A stretch of 64,000 nucleotides of DNA from Desulfovibrionaceae bacterium (GTDB lineage Bacteria > Desulfobacterota > Desulfovibrionia > Desulfovibrionales > Desulfovibrionaceae), in NCBI GenBank assembly GCA_019421865.1, contig JAHZEL010000003.1, positions 1-64,000 of the forward strand, given 5' to 3'. Positions 17,251-25,534 of the stretch are shown here, piece after piece; position 1 is the first letter of the stretch, and the number at the start of each line of letters is the position of its first letter. A model generated the notes under the pieces. It ran no database searches and had not been told where the DNA came from. It saw only the letters and a program-made list of their open reading frames with translations. The translations under genes and the position numbers were made by a program.

Positions 17251-18264
17251 ATGCTGTATTTCAAACCCGCGCTGCTGGGCGGCGTCGGACTGGATGACAA
17301 GACACTGAAGGAAGACAGAAAGTCCTGCATGATTTTCGGTCCCTGCGGGGTCGGAAAAAAGGCGCTGTATCTGAACAGTCTCTTTCTTGATCGCCGTTTC
17401 TATATTCCTGTGGATAATGTCCGGCGCGCGTACAAGCGCGTGGCCATGAGCCGGGGGGCATTCACCGGAAAGGGCGTGTTCGGCTCCATTCCCTATCTTG
17501 TCGTGGAGTACGACAAGGGAGAAAGCGTGCAGTGCACGTTCAAGCATGAAAGCCATGTGGACATGATGCTTGCCGAGATCCGGCAGCGTTTTCCTCATAT
17601 TCCCACCATGTCCGAGGCTGCGGCCAGAAAACTGGAAGAGGCGCGCATCGCGGAAGAGGCCAGATACGTAAAGGATCTCTCCGCCACGGCGCAGGCCAGT
17701 CTTGATCAGCTGCGTCAGGCAAAGGCTTTTCTGGAAAAGCGTCCTGATCTGACGACGCGTCTGGCTGTGACCAGCAAGGCAAAGCGTGTGGACCAGCTGA
17801 CCAATCCCACGCACAAGTGGATAGCGCTGGCCATTTTCTGCCTTGCGCTTCTGGCGTCCCTGTACGGCGCATACAGCTGGTTCTCCGGTACCGGCGACTA
17901 CGGTATTCATATCACGCTCATCGGTCTTGCCGTGGTGTTCTTCTTTGCCGGGGCCAACGTGCTGCCCACGGCACGCAACAACAGCCGGGCCATTGCGGCG
18001 AATCTTGAAAAGGCGAGGGCGGATGTGGCCTCCTACATAGCCGACTTTCCGGATTTTCCTCTGCCCGCCCGTTATGCGCATCCCGCCACGCTGGCCCGGA
18101 TGATACGTTCCATCCGTGAAGGCCGCTCCCAAACTGTTTCGGAGGCCTACGAGGACATGAAGGTCGTGCTGAAGTCTCTCAATTCCAGCGTCAAGGTCAG
18201 CCAGACGGAATACGATGAGATCGTTGTCGTCAAACCCATGTTTCTGCTGGAAAACTACGAGTAG
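17251..18264 (+). CDS. Unknown protein with two central membrane helices
   Basis: A 337-residue protein I do not recognise. I chose the ATG at 17251 because GGGAG precedes it by six bases. Residues about 20-110 form a compact domain containing FGPCGVGKK. This looks like a P-loop but has no Walker B nearby, so a beta-rich pleckstrin-like fold is as likely. Residues 120-170 are Glu/Arg/Ala-rich and probably helical or coiled coil. Two hydrophobic segments lie near 190-211 and 218-238, and a cytoplasmic-looking tail follows. The terminators on either side make it a single-gene unit. Confidence 0.7.
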   Translation: MLYFKPALLGGVGLDDKTLKEDRKSCMIFGPCGVGKKALYLNSLFLDRRFYIPVDNVRRAYKRVAMSRGAFTGKGVFGSIPYLVVEYDKGESVQCTFKHESHVDMMLAEIRQRFPHIPTMSEAAARKLEEARIAEEARYVKDLSATAQASLDQLRQAKAFLEKRPDLTTRLAVTSKAKRVDQLTNPTHKWIALAIFCLALLASLYGAYSWFSGTGDYGIHITLIGLAVVFFFAGANVLPTARNNSRAIAANLEKARADVASYIADFPDFPLPARYAHPATLARMIRSIREGRSQTVSEAYEDMKVVLKSLNSSVKVSQTEYDEIVVVKPMFLLENYE

Positions 18265-18283
18265 GGCAGACGTTTCAGTGAGG

Positions 18284-18322
18284 AAGGGCCGGAGTGCAGG
18301 GCACTCCGGCCCTTTGTTTTTA
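18284..18322 (+). terminator. Intrinsic terminator downstream of the two-helix membrane protein
   Basis: A 14-base perfect stem (18284-18297 with 18301-18314) with a three-base loop, followed by TTGTTTTT. Confidence 0.9.
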
Positions 18323-18704
18323 ATTTGATGCCCGGGCCTTTGAGAAAGGTTTGGTCTTCGTTCAGCCTGAAAAGCTCTCCACCGGAACGTTGTTGGGGAT
18401 GAGTCTTATCGTTTGACGCAGCGACTGCCGGGGAGCCTCCCGGAGAGGAGAGAAGCAAAAGATCATTCTGGAGGCCGTCGCTGAGCAAGATCCTTTCGGC
18501 ATAACCTCAAGAGTGCGGGAGAGACGTCAGGTCAGTTCCGGGATACGAAGGAAAGAAGATAAGCTGCGTTTTTATGGCGTTCAGACCGCCGCTCGACTTC
18601 GTTTTCGGAGAATATAGCTCCGTCACTGGAGAGGGCTTCGGAAAAGGCGCGGTGTCGGTTCTCTGAGCCATGAAAGGTGGCGAGGTCCGGAAGACGACAG
18701 GCAT
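18323..18704. other. Intergenic stretch between two convergent terminators, no gene seen
   Basis: About 380 bases lie between the plus-strand terminator ending at 18322 and the minus-strand terminator starting at 18705. Short frames exist on both strands, but none has a Shine-Dalgarno with a credible start or a recognisable family. Composition is close to its neighbours. Confidence 0.55.
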
Positions 18705-18733
18705 AAAAAAGCCCTGCGAGGTCGTCGCAGGGC
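18705..18733 (-). terminator. Intrinsic terminator downstream of pssA
   Basis: GCCCTGCGA (18711-18719) pairs exactly with TCGCAGGGC (18725-18733). On the minus strand it is followed by T6. It sits 16 bases after the pssA stop codon. Confidence 0.85.
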
Positions 18734-18748
18734 TTATCCATAATATTG

Positions 18749-19540
18749 TTATTCAGCCTTTTCGCCGGAAGCGGCTGCGGCCGCCTTTGCCGCGTCGGCG
18801 CTTTCCGGATCAAGCTGCTTTCCTCTGCGACGCAGAATATAGGTATACGCAGGGCCGGAAATGACGTATCCGAGCAGGATGAGGAAACAGAACAGACGGG
18901 GCAGCGAGAAGACCATGCTGAGCACGATGAGCGTGGCGACCATGGTCTGGAAGGGATGGGCCTTGATGAAGCCGAATTCCTTGAAGGAGAAGTAGCGTAC
19001 CCGGCTGACCATGAGCAGCGGCACGATGACGGAGATGATCAGCGTCAGTACCGGGAGAGCGGGTTTGAGGAAATCGGGGTAGTAGGGCATGAACAGCACG
19101 AACGTGGCCAGAACGCAGGCGCAGGCCGGGCTGGGCAGGCCGACGAAGAAACGCTTGGAGGTGGTGGACACGCCGACGTTGAAGCGGGCGAGTCTGAGCG
19201 CGGCGCAGCCGCAGAAGAGGAAGGCCACGGCCAGACCGAGGCGGCCGAACTCATGCAGCTGCCAGGCATAGGCCAGCAGGCCGGGAGCCACACCGAAGGT
19301 GACGTCGTCGGCCAGAGAGTCGTATTCAATGCCGAACTGGCTGGCCGTGCCGGTGAGGCGCGCCACCTTGCCGTCGAGTCCGTCCATGGCCGCGCCGACG
19401 AGTATGGCCCAGGCCGCGAGATCAAACTGATCGTTGAAGGCGAGGATGATGCTGAAGAAGCCGGCGAAGAGGCTGGCCGTAGTGAAAAGGTTCGGCAGAA
19501 TATAGACGCCGCGGGGAATGGGCTTGTTGGGATCGCGCAT
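18749..19540 (-). CDS. pssA: CDP-diacylglycerol-serine O-phosphatidyltransferase
   Basis: A 263-residue membrane protein with the CDP-alcohol phosphotransferase signature DG-x2-AR-x8-G-x3-D-x3-D (from DGLDGKVAR through YDSLAD near residues 60-85) and six or so hydrophobic segments. It makes phosphatidylserine from CDP-diacylglycerol and serine. It starts 11 bases after psd, the next enzyme of the pathway, so the two form a phosphatidylethanolamine unit. The C-terminal tail is Ala/Glu/Lys-rich and probably cytoplasmic. The match to subclass II (Gram-positive/archaeal-like) PssA is good. Confidence 0.9.
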   Translation of the reverse strand: MRDPNKPIPRGVYILPNLFTTASLFAGFFSIILAFNDQFDLAAWAILVGAAMDGLDGKVARLTGTASQFGIEYDSLADDVTFGVAPGLLAYAWQLHEFGRLGLAVAFLFCGCAALRLARFNVGVSTTSKRFFVGLPSPACACVLATFVLFMPYYPDFLKPALPVLTLIISVIVPLLMVSRVRYFSFKEFGFIKAHPFQTMVATLIVLSMVFSLPRLFCFLILLGYVISGPAYTYILRRRGKQLDPESADAAKAAAAASGEKAE

Positions 19541-19551
19541 GAGAGCCTCTC

Positions 19552-20208
19552 TTACGCTTCTTCGGAAGCGGACTTCTTGGCCAGAACAGTCTGACCGGCA
19601 AAGACGTTTTCACCGATACCGACGGCAGGAGTATAGTCGGCGGGCAGATAGACGTCAACGCGGGAACCGAATCGTATCATGCCGAAGCGCTGACCTCTTT
19701 TCAGTTCGTCGCCCTGTTCGGCATGGGGCACGATGCGGCGGGCGATGAGACCGGCGATCTGCACGAAGGTCCAGCTGTCCCCCTGTTCGTCACGCATCTG
19801 CCAGAGGCACTGTTCGTTGTCGGTGGAGGCCTTGTCCCAGGCGGCATTGAAGAACTTGCCGGGATTGTAGCGGATGCCCGTCACCGTTCCGGTTACGGGA
19901 ACGCGGTTCACGTGCACGCTGAAAATGTTCATGAAGATGGAGATGCACTGTCTGTTTTCCCCGCTCATGGGATCGAGACGACTCTCAATGCGGATGATGC
20001 GGCCGTCGGCAGGGCTGACGGCAAGACCGGCTTCCTGCGGCACGACGCGTTCGGGGTCGCGGAAGAAGTGGACGGCAAACCACAGCGCGATCAGAGCGAT
20101 CAGCGTTACGGGCCACCAGTCGAGTATGGCGGAGCAGAGGGAAAGAACCGTAAGCAGACCGATGATGGGGGCACCCTCGGGTGCGAGACCGATGCAGGGT
20201 TTGTTCAT
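19552..20208 (-). CDS. psd: Phosphatidylserine decarboxylase (short form)
   Basis: A 218-residue protein of the short Psd class. The N-terminal 50 residues are hydrophobic (membrane anchor). MNIFSVHVNRVPVTG near residue 90 and the C-terminal self-cleavage site FGSRVDVYLP near residue 180 are present; cleavage at Gly-Ser would give the pyruvoyl serine. It converts phosphatidylserine to phosphatidylethanolamine. Gene order psd then pssA on one strand is usual for this class. A terminator upstream (20312-20352) separates it from jag, so a promoter should lie in 20209-20311. Confidence 0.9.
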   Translation of the reverse strand: MNKPCIGLAPEGAPIIGLLTVLSLCSAILDWWPVTLIALIALWFAVHFFRDPERVVPQEAGLAVSPADGRIIRIESRLDPMSGENRQCISIFMNIFSVHVNRVPVTGTVTGIRYNPGKFFNAAWDKASTDNEQCLWQMRDEQGDSWTFVQIAGLIARRIVPHAEQGDELKRGQRFGMIRFGSRVDVYLPADYTPAVGIGENVFAGQTVLAKKSASEEA

Positions 20209-20311
20209 CAGAGACTCCTTTGAAGGCTGAAAGATTCTCCGGAGCAGGAAAGACTGCGCCGCTGCGGAAGGATCCGGATGCCGGACAGCGCCGGAAGACG
20301 GCTGGCCGACG

Positions 20312-20352
20312 GGCAGAAAAGAATGCCCGGCAAAACGGGGGTCTGCCGGGCA
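20312..20352 (-). terminator. Intrinsic terminator downstream of jag
   Basis: TGCCCGGCA (20324-20332) pairs exactly with TGCCGGGCA (20344-20352) around an 11-base loop. On the minus strand it is followed by TTCTTTTCT. It begins six bases after the jag stop codon. Confidence 0.75.
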
Positions 20353-20358
20353 CTGACG

Positions 20359-21450
20359 TTAATCCTTGCGTTTCAGAATGACAACGTGTTTGAGCGCCCC
20401 TTCTCCCGAACTGCGGGTCTGCACTTCGGGATCGTCCTGAAGGGCCAGATGAATGACTCTTCTCTGGTAGGCGCTGAGCGGCCGGGTGGTCTGCACCTTG
20501 CCGGTGGCCTTGACCTTTTCGGCGAGGTTCAGCGCCAGCTCCTGCAGGCGGGAATCCTGCCGCACATGATAGTCACCGGCATCCACCTGCAGGCGGACCT
20601 GGGAGCCTACGGCACGCGTGATCATGCGCGAGGCAAGATACTGCACGGCAGCGAGATTCTGGCCGTCGCGTCCGATGAGCAGACCGGTATCCTCGCTCTT
20701 GACGGATACCTGAATGCGGTCCTCGCCGATTTCCAGAGAAAGATCCACGTTGGCCGGATCCAGATCCAGAATGGGGGCCACGAGACGGCTTATGATGTTC
20801 TTCGTGGCGCCCGCCAGCTGTTCCTGATCGAGCTCGGCCAGCGGAATTCTGGGCAGAGAACTTTCCAGCGCGTCGGCATCGTCGGCCTTGGGTGCGGGAT
20901 CCTTGCGGTCCTTGCCGCGGGGCTGACGGTTGCGGCGTCCTCTGGGGGCTTCGTCGCCCGTTTCTTCGGAGCGTTCCTGATGTTCTTCGGAAGCGTCAAC
21001 GCGTTCCTGTACGGCGACGCTCTCGGGCGTCAGCGCAGGCACGCCTGCCGTACGGATGGCGGGAAGAACCTTTTCCGCGGGAGCGGCAGTCTCTTCCCTG
21101 TCACGTTCCTGACGGGCTTCTCTGGCTGCTTCCCTGCGGGGTTCCTTCGGCTCTTCCTTCGGGCCTTCCTGAGCTTCCGCCTTTTCTCTGCGGCGCTCGT
21201 TGCGACCGCGGCGACGGCCTTCCTGCCGTTCCTGCTTTTCCTGAATGCCGCCCGTCTGCATGAAGTCGGGCAGGGTGGCCAGTCTTGCGCGTATTTTTGC
21301 CTTACGCGCGCCGACTATGCCGAAAATGCCCGTTTTGGCATCCTCAATGATTTCTATTTCCAGCTTTTCTCTGGGAACATCATAGTAGGAGCAGGCTTCC
21401 GCAATGGCGGCATCCAGTGTTTTTCCAAGGAATTCTTTGGAATCGCTCAT
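20359..21450 (-). CDS. jag: Jag/KhpB RNA-binding protein
   Basis: A 363-residue protein in three parts. An N-terminal Jag_N domain (residues 1-55, with EIIEDAKTGIFGIVGARKAKI) is followed by a long Glu/Arg-rich, probably disordered linker (about 75-200). The C-terminal part holds a KH domain (GLLIGRDGQNLAAVQYL) and an R3H domain (the stretch ending PLSAYQRRVIH). These proteins bind RNA and often act with KhpA. It starts 12 bases after yidC and closes the rpmH-rnpA-yidD-yidC-jag run. The linker is unusually long and charged. Confidence 0.9.
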   Translation of the reverse strand: MSDSKEFLGKTLDAAIAEACSYYDVPREKLEIEIIEDAKTGIFGIVGARKAKIRARLATLPDFMQTGGIQEKQERQEGRRRGRNERRREKAEAQEGPKEEPKEPRREAAREARQERDREETAAPAEKVLPAIRTAGVPALTPESVAVQERVDASEEHQERSEETGDEAPRGRRNRQPRGKDRKDPAPKADDADALESSLPRIPLAELDQEQLAGATKNIISRLVAPILDLDPANVDLSLEIGEDRIQVSVKSEDTGLLIGRDGQNLAAVQYLASRMITRAVGSQVRLQVDAGDYHVRQDSRLQELALNLAEKVKATGKVQTTRPLSAYQRRVIHLALQDDPEVQTRSSGEGALKHVVILKRKD

Positions 21451-21462
21451 GTCTTTCCCCTG

Positions 21463-23064
21463 CTACTTGGTTTTGCGCAGGGTCCAGGACTGCTGGATGA
21501 TGGACAGAATGTTGTTGCAGAGCCAGTACAGCACGAGACCGGCGGGGAAGTTGATGAACATGACCGTGAACACCACGGGCATGATCATCATGATCTTGCG
21601 CTGCTGCGGATCGCCCATGGCGGGGCTGAGCCACTGCTGGAGGAACATGGTGGCACCCATGACGAGCGGGGTGATGTAGAAGGGGTCCTTCACGGAAAGG
21701 TCGGCCAGCCAGAGCATGTCGGTGCCGGGCAGGTAGGTGATGAAGGCGGCATGGCGCAGTTCGATGCAGTTCAGCAGCGCCTGGTAGAGGGCGACGAACA
21801 CGGGCAGCTGAATGAGGATGGGCAGGCAGCCGCCCATGGGGTTCACGCCGTAGGTCTTGTAGAGCTGCATCATTTCGCGGCTGAGGGCTTCCTTGTCATC
21901 CTTATACTTTTCCTGCAGCTGCTTCATCATGGGCTGGAGCTTCTTCATCTGCTCCATGGACTTGAAGCTCTTGCGGGAAAGAGGCCAGAACACGATCTTG
22001 ATGAGGATGGTCAGCAGGATGATGGCCAGACCCCAGTTGCCGAGGAAGCCTTCAAAGATGGTGAGCAGCTTGAGCAGCGGAACGGCCAGGAAGGAGAAGA
22101 TGCCCATGTCGATGGACGACTTGAGGTCGTTGGGAGCGGCGTCGAGCAGATCGCGGCTCTTAGGGCCGAGCCACCAGGCGGTATGAAGTTCGGAGGGCTG
22201 ACCGGCGTTCAGGGTCACGTCCTGCAGTTCAACCGCGGCACGCCATACGCCGCCGTCGGTGATGCGGCCCTTGAACACGGTGTTCTGACCGGCTTCGGGC
22301 AGCACGGCGGAGAGGAAATAGTTGGTCATAAGGCCGGCCCAGCGGATTTCGCCGGAGCTCATGACGCCTTCATTGGTGAGATCTTCCACGTCCACGTCGC
22401 GTTCAAGAGAACCCTTCAGGTTCCAGGCCATGCTCATGGCGTCGTAGTTGCTTTTGCCGCTGAGGTCGGTGGCGCCGAGGCTGTAGGACACGCGGGCGGC
22501 GTTCGTGGCGTCGGCGGCGGTCAGCGTGACCTTTTCGTCCATGAGATAGGTGTCGGCATGGAAGGTGATGGCGCGGCTGATGCGGATGCCGTTCATTTCG
22601 CCGACGAAGGTGAGCGTGGCGTCGCCGTTTTCAAGCGTGATGTCGGAACCGTCGAAGCTCCACTGACCCATGTTCCAGGAAGGCTGGCCGTTGATGAGCA
22701 GGCCCATGGGAGCCACGGTGGCCGCGGCGGGGGAGACCATGTTGAACAGCGGGGAACCGGGTTCGATGGTGGCGTTGTAGTTCTTCAGCTTGAACGACTG
22801 AAGAACGCCGCCGCCGGAATGGAACACGGCTTCGTACAGGGGGGTATCCACACGCACTTCCCGGCCTTCGGAAGGCACGAACTTGGCGGTGGGCACCACG
22901 GGAGCGGTGGGAACGGCAGGCTGGGCTTCGGCCTGAGTCTGCTGCTCGGTGGCCACGGGCTGAGGCTGGGCGGGAATCCATCCCATATATTCGGAAAGGG
23001 TCTGCCAGCCGAACAGCAGAACGATGCAGATGACGACGGAAATGATGAGGCGACGGTTATCCAT
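21463..23064 (-). CDS. yidC: Membrane protein insertase YidC
   Basis: A 533-residue protein of the Gram-negative type. An N-terminal membrane helix (residues 6-22) is followed by a periplasmic beta-rich domain (about 60-330, preceded by a Gln/Pro/Ala-rich stretch). The C-terminal insertase core has about five helices, with GGCLPILIQLPVFVALYQALL near residue 415 containing the conserved core. It inserts membrane proteins with or without SecYEG. Its start overlaps the yidD stop by eight bases, showing translational coupling. Confidence 0.95.
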   Translation of the reverse strand: MDNRRLIISVVICIVLLFGWQTLSEYMGWIPAQPQPVATEQQTQAEAQPAVPTAPVVPTAKFVPSEGREVRVDTPLYEAVFHSGGGVLQSFKLKNYNATIEPGSPLFNMVSPAAATVAPMGLLINGQPSWNMGQWSFDGSDITLENGDATLTFVGEMNGIRISRAITFHADTYLMDEKVTLTAADATNAARVSYSLGATDLSGKSNYDAMSMAWNLKGSLERDVDVEDLTNEGVMSSGEIRWAGLMTNYFLSAVLPEAGQNTVFKGRITDGGVWRAAVELQDVTLNAGQPSELHTAWWLGPKSRDLLDAAPNDLKSSIDMGIFSFLAVPLLKLLTIFEGFLGNWGLAIILLTILIKIVFWPLSRKSFKSMEQMKKLQPMMKQLQEKYKDDKEALSREMMQLYKTYGVNPMGGCLPILIQLPVFVALYQALLNCIELRHAAFITYLPGTDMLWLADLSVKDPFYITPLVMGATMFLQQWLSPAMGDPQQRKIMMIMPVVFTVMFINFPAGLVLYWLCNNILSIIQQSWTLRKTK

Positions 23065-23332
23065 GACGTTCCTGAGAGTCTGCGTCGTGCGCAGAGAGAT
23101 GATCGTTTGAAAGGGGGGGCACAGGATCGAAGCCTCCCGGATTGCCGGGATGGCAGCGCAGAATGCGCCTGACGGCCAGCCACAGTCCCTTGAGCGGACC
23201 GTGTCGCTCTATGGCCTGGATGGCGTAGGTGGAACAGGAGGGATAGAAGCGGCAGCAGGGAGGGTAAAGCGGCGAGATGCAGCGCTTGTAGAACCGGATG
23301 GGCAGAATGAGAAGCCGCTGGGCGAGAGTCAT
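23057..23332 (-). CDS. yidD: YidD membrane-insertion efficiency factor
   Basis: A 91-residue protein with the family core RFYKRCISPLYPPCCRFYPSCSTYA and GFDPVP near the end. It is a small peripheral membrane protein that aids YidC-dependent insertion. I chose the ATG at 23332 because it overlaps the rnpA stop as ATGA. An upstream start at 23362 would only add residues inside rnpA. The gene overlaps yidC by eight bases. Confidence 0.9.
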   Translation of the reverse strand: MTLAQRLLILPIRFYKRCISPLYPPCCRFYPSCSTYAIQAIERHGPLKGLWLAVRRILRCHPGNPGGFDPVPPLSNDHLSAHDADSQERHG

Positions 23333-23724
23333 GCAGCGTCTCCGGAAGGTTCGCAGGAGCAAACTTCTTCATCTCCGGCCGAGGAGAGCTCGGCGAGCAG
23401 GGGCAGAAGTTCGCTTTCCGCGAGACTCAGGCTGAACTTGTCGGCGCGCAGATGCTTTTTGGGCGTGACGACGATGTCCAGAGAGGGCATCTCATGCTGA
23501 TGCAGGCGGAAGAAGGACCGAAGAACACGCTTGATGCGGTTCCTGGCAACGGCATTGCCGCATTTTTTTGTGACAGCAAGCCCAAGACGCCCGACCCCGG
23601 CGCTGCCGGAATGATGGGCGAACACAATGAAGTATTTGGTGAACAGGCGTTTTCCCCCGCTGTAGCAGGCGGTATATTCCGCCCGGCGGGTGATGCGCCG
23701 TTCTCTGGGCCAGGTCAGTGACAT
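23329..23724 (-). CDS. rnpA: Ribonuclease P protein component
   Basis: A 131-residue basic protein that binds the RNase P RNA for tRNA 5' maturation. The N-terminal helix-strand RITRRAEYTACYSGGKRLF and the signature RNR motif (VARNRIKRVLRSFFR near residue 65) are present. I chose the ATG at 23724 because family members start a few residues before the RI-x3-AEY motif. A TTG at 23766 would add 14 residues of no similarity. It lies between rpmH and yidD as usual. Confidence 0.9.
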   Translation of the reverse strand: MSLTWPRERRITRRAEYTACYSGGKRLFTKYFIVFAHHSGSAGVGRLGLAVTKKCGNAVARNRIKRVLRSFFRLHQHEMPSLDIVVTPKKHLRADKFSLSLAESELLPLLAELSSAGDEEVCSCEPSGDAA

Positions 23725-23862
23725 GGAAGACGATCCATGCTGCGCTTGGACAGATTTTAAACGCAAAATGTGGGCGTGGCGAAACGCCGCGCCCGAAACA
23801 TTTGCATTGTCTGCCCGGATTTTCCGTACATGAGGAAAAATGCCGGGAAGCGCACCGCTGAG

Positions 23863-23997
23863 TTAGGCGGACAGGCTCTTGCGGCCCTTGGCACGACGGC
23901 GGCTGATAATGGCGCGACCGTTGGGGGTGCTCATGCGGGCGCGGAAGCCGTGGGTACGCTTTCTGCTGATCTTGCTGGGCTGATACGTTCTTTTCAT
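23863..23997 (-). CDS. rpmH: Ribosomal protein L34
   Basis: A 44-residue protein beginning MKRTYQPSKISRKRTHGF and ending RRRAKGRKSLSA, the highly conserved bL34 sequence. AAGGAG lies about ten bases before the ATG. A strong promoter is 36 bases upstream of the start. It opens the rpmH-rnpA-yidD-yidC-jag unit. The 138-base gap to rnpA is longer than usual and may hold a processing signal; no clear terminator is there. Confidence 0.97.
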   Translation of the reverse strand: MKRTYQPSKISRKRTHGFRARMSTPNGRAIISRRRAKGRKSLSA

Positions 23998-24032
23998 GAC
24001 GCGCGGTCTCCTTACTGAGATTGGAACATTCG

Positions 24033-24061
24033 GGTATAGCGCGCCTTGCCTCTTCCGTCAA
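24033..24061 (-). promoter_or_regulatory. Sigma-70-type promoter of rpmH
   Basis: On the minus strand TTGACG (24061-24056) and TATACC (24038-24033) are separated by 17 bases, 35 bases before the rpmH start codon. Confidence 0.65.
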
Positions 24062-24284
24062 GTCGGAAAGGCCTGGGCGCGATTCAAGCTTCCCATAGGA
24101 GGGACGCTGCAAGGCCTATGTGTATGCCGACGGATGATTCCGGGCAAGCATTAAAACGGGCTTTTTTTCATTTTTTTGGGATGTTCGGCCGTGCGGCCGG
24201 CGCTGCGTGCGGATGACAAAGCCTTCGTTTGCGCATAGACTGCCCCGACAAACAGGCCGCCTGCGGCGGCAAAAAGGAGCACTC

Positions 24285-25151
24285 ATGCAGGGCGTCCCGG
24301 TTCTCCGCGTTGCGGCCATACACGATCTTTCCGGTTTCGGCAGAGCTTCTCTGACCGTGGCCATTCCCATTCTTGCGACCATGGGCATTCAGGTCTGCCC
24401 TCTGCCCACGGCGGTTCTTTCCTCGCAGACCTCCGGCGTCGACGACTTCACCTTTCTGGATCTCACCGATCAGATGGCTCCCATGATGGATCACTGGGCG
24501 CGGCTCGGTCTGAAGTTCGATGCGGTCTATTCCGGTTTTCTCGGCAGCCCGGATCAGTCGGGGCTTGCCGGGCGATGCATCCGGGAGTTCCGCGCGCCGG
24601 GCGGCATAGCCGTGGTGGATCCCGTGCTGGGCGACAACGGCAGGCTGGATCCCACGCAGACGCCGGAAATGGTGGAGGCCATGCGGCGTCTTGTGGGGCA
24701 GGCCGACATCATCACTCCCAATCTTACGGAAGCGGCCTTCCTTCTCGGAGAACCGTATCGACCGGACATCAGCGAGCAGGGGCTGCGCGATCAGCTTCGC
24801 GCGCTTGCAGGCATGGGGCCTTCGGCAGTGGTCATCACCAGCGCGCCGGCCTCCTGCGCGGAGAATATGGCTACCGTGGCTTTTGACGGACGGAGGTTCT
24901 GGAAGGTGGAAGTGCCGCACATGAACGCGTTCTATCCGGGCACCGGCGATGCCTTTGCCAGCGTGCTTACGGGCAGCCTTCTTCTCGGCGATTCTCTTCC
25001 CGTGGCGGTGGACCGGGCCGTGCACTTCGTCTATCTGGGCATACAGGCCACCTACGGATACGATACGCCGCACCGCGACGGTGTTCTTCTGGAGCGGACT
25101 CTTCCTTCCCTGCGCATGCCCTTCACCGGCGGAAGCTATACCGAATTCTGA
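24285..25151 (+). CDS. Pyridoxal/pyridoxamine kinase (PdxY-like)
   Basis: A 288-residue ribokinase-fold enzyme. The N-terminal AIHDLSGFGRASL, the VVDPVLGDNG stretch near residue 110, ITPNLTEAAFLLG near residue 142 and the anion-hole motif GTGDAFASVLTG near residue 223 are the vitamin B6 kinase signatures. It phosphorylates pyridoxal or related B6 vitamers with ATP in the cytoplasm. AAAAAGGAG precedes the chosen ATG. The gene stands alone, divergent from rpmH, and ends at a terminator. Confidence 0.88.
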   Translation: MQGVPVLRVAAIHDLSGFGRASLTVAIPILATMGIQVCPLPTAVLSSQTSGVDDFTFLDLTDQMAPMMDHWARLGLKFDAVYSGFLGSPDQSGLAGRCIREFRAPGGIAVVDPVLGDNGRLDPTQTPEMVEAMRRLVGQADIITPNLTEAAFLLGEPYRPDISEQGLRDQLRALAGMGPSAVVITSAPASCAENMATVAFDGRRFWKVEVPHMNAFYPGTGDAFASVLTGSLLLGDSLPVAVDRAVHFVYLGIQATYGYDTPHRDGVLLERTLPSLRMPFTGGSYTEF

Positions 25152-25177
25152 TTTCAGCCCGAACCTGTCAGGTTTTA

Positions 25178-25230
25178 CAGGGGTGCGCCTGCGCGGAAAA
25201 TCCGTGCGCAGAGGTGCGCCCCTTTGTTGT
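25178..25230 (+). terminator. Intrinsic terminator downstream of the B6 kinase gene
   Basis: A long hairpin with AGGGGTGCGCCT at 25179-25190 and AGGTGCGCCCCT at 25212-25223 (two G-U pairs) and an inner GCGCGGA/TCCGTGCGC stem, followed by TTGTTGT. Confidence 0.7.
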
Positions 25231-25534
25231 TCCGGAGACTGCCCGCATGGCTGAACGGGGCGGAGTGGAGCGGGCGGCGTTTTGCTATTTAAGGATATAC
25301 TGTCTTGCATCCAGGGCGCAGGCGCATCTCTCAGGCTTGCGTCATGGCTCGCATACAATCACGCATGCTCCCGTTCCGGAGTGTTCGGCATCTGCCGGGG
25401 GCGAAAAGATAAGAAAAATTTTTCCTGTTGTCACGGAACTGACACAATAGGAGTATATACCTGACAGGAATTTTTACCCGAAGACATATCAATCGCCGAT
25501 ATTTCCGCACCGGCACATTCGACACAGAGGGAAC
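25231..25534. other. Intergenic stretch upstream of the ABC importer operon
   Basis: No gene is visible. The stretch holds the dyad at 25428-25447 and an A/T-rich segment around 25400-25460 suited to a promoter, followed by a leader of about 80 bases before the permease start at 25535. Confidence 0.5.
25428..25447. promoter_or_regulatory. CRP/FNR-like dyad upstream of the ABC importer operon
   Basis: TGTCA (25429-25433) and TGACA (25440-25444) form a perfect inverted repeat with a six-base spacer, the geometry of CRP/FNR-superfamily operators (for example the TGTCA-N6-CGACA sites of CooA). It lies about 90 bases upstream of the first permease gene, next to the probable promoter. TTGTCA could alternatively be a -35 element. 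Confidence 0.4.

Noticed and set aside
20278..23172. A 964-codon plus-strand frame opposite jag, yidC and psd ends
   Set aside because: It runs antisense across a terminator and two well recognised genes and has no family features.
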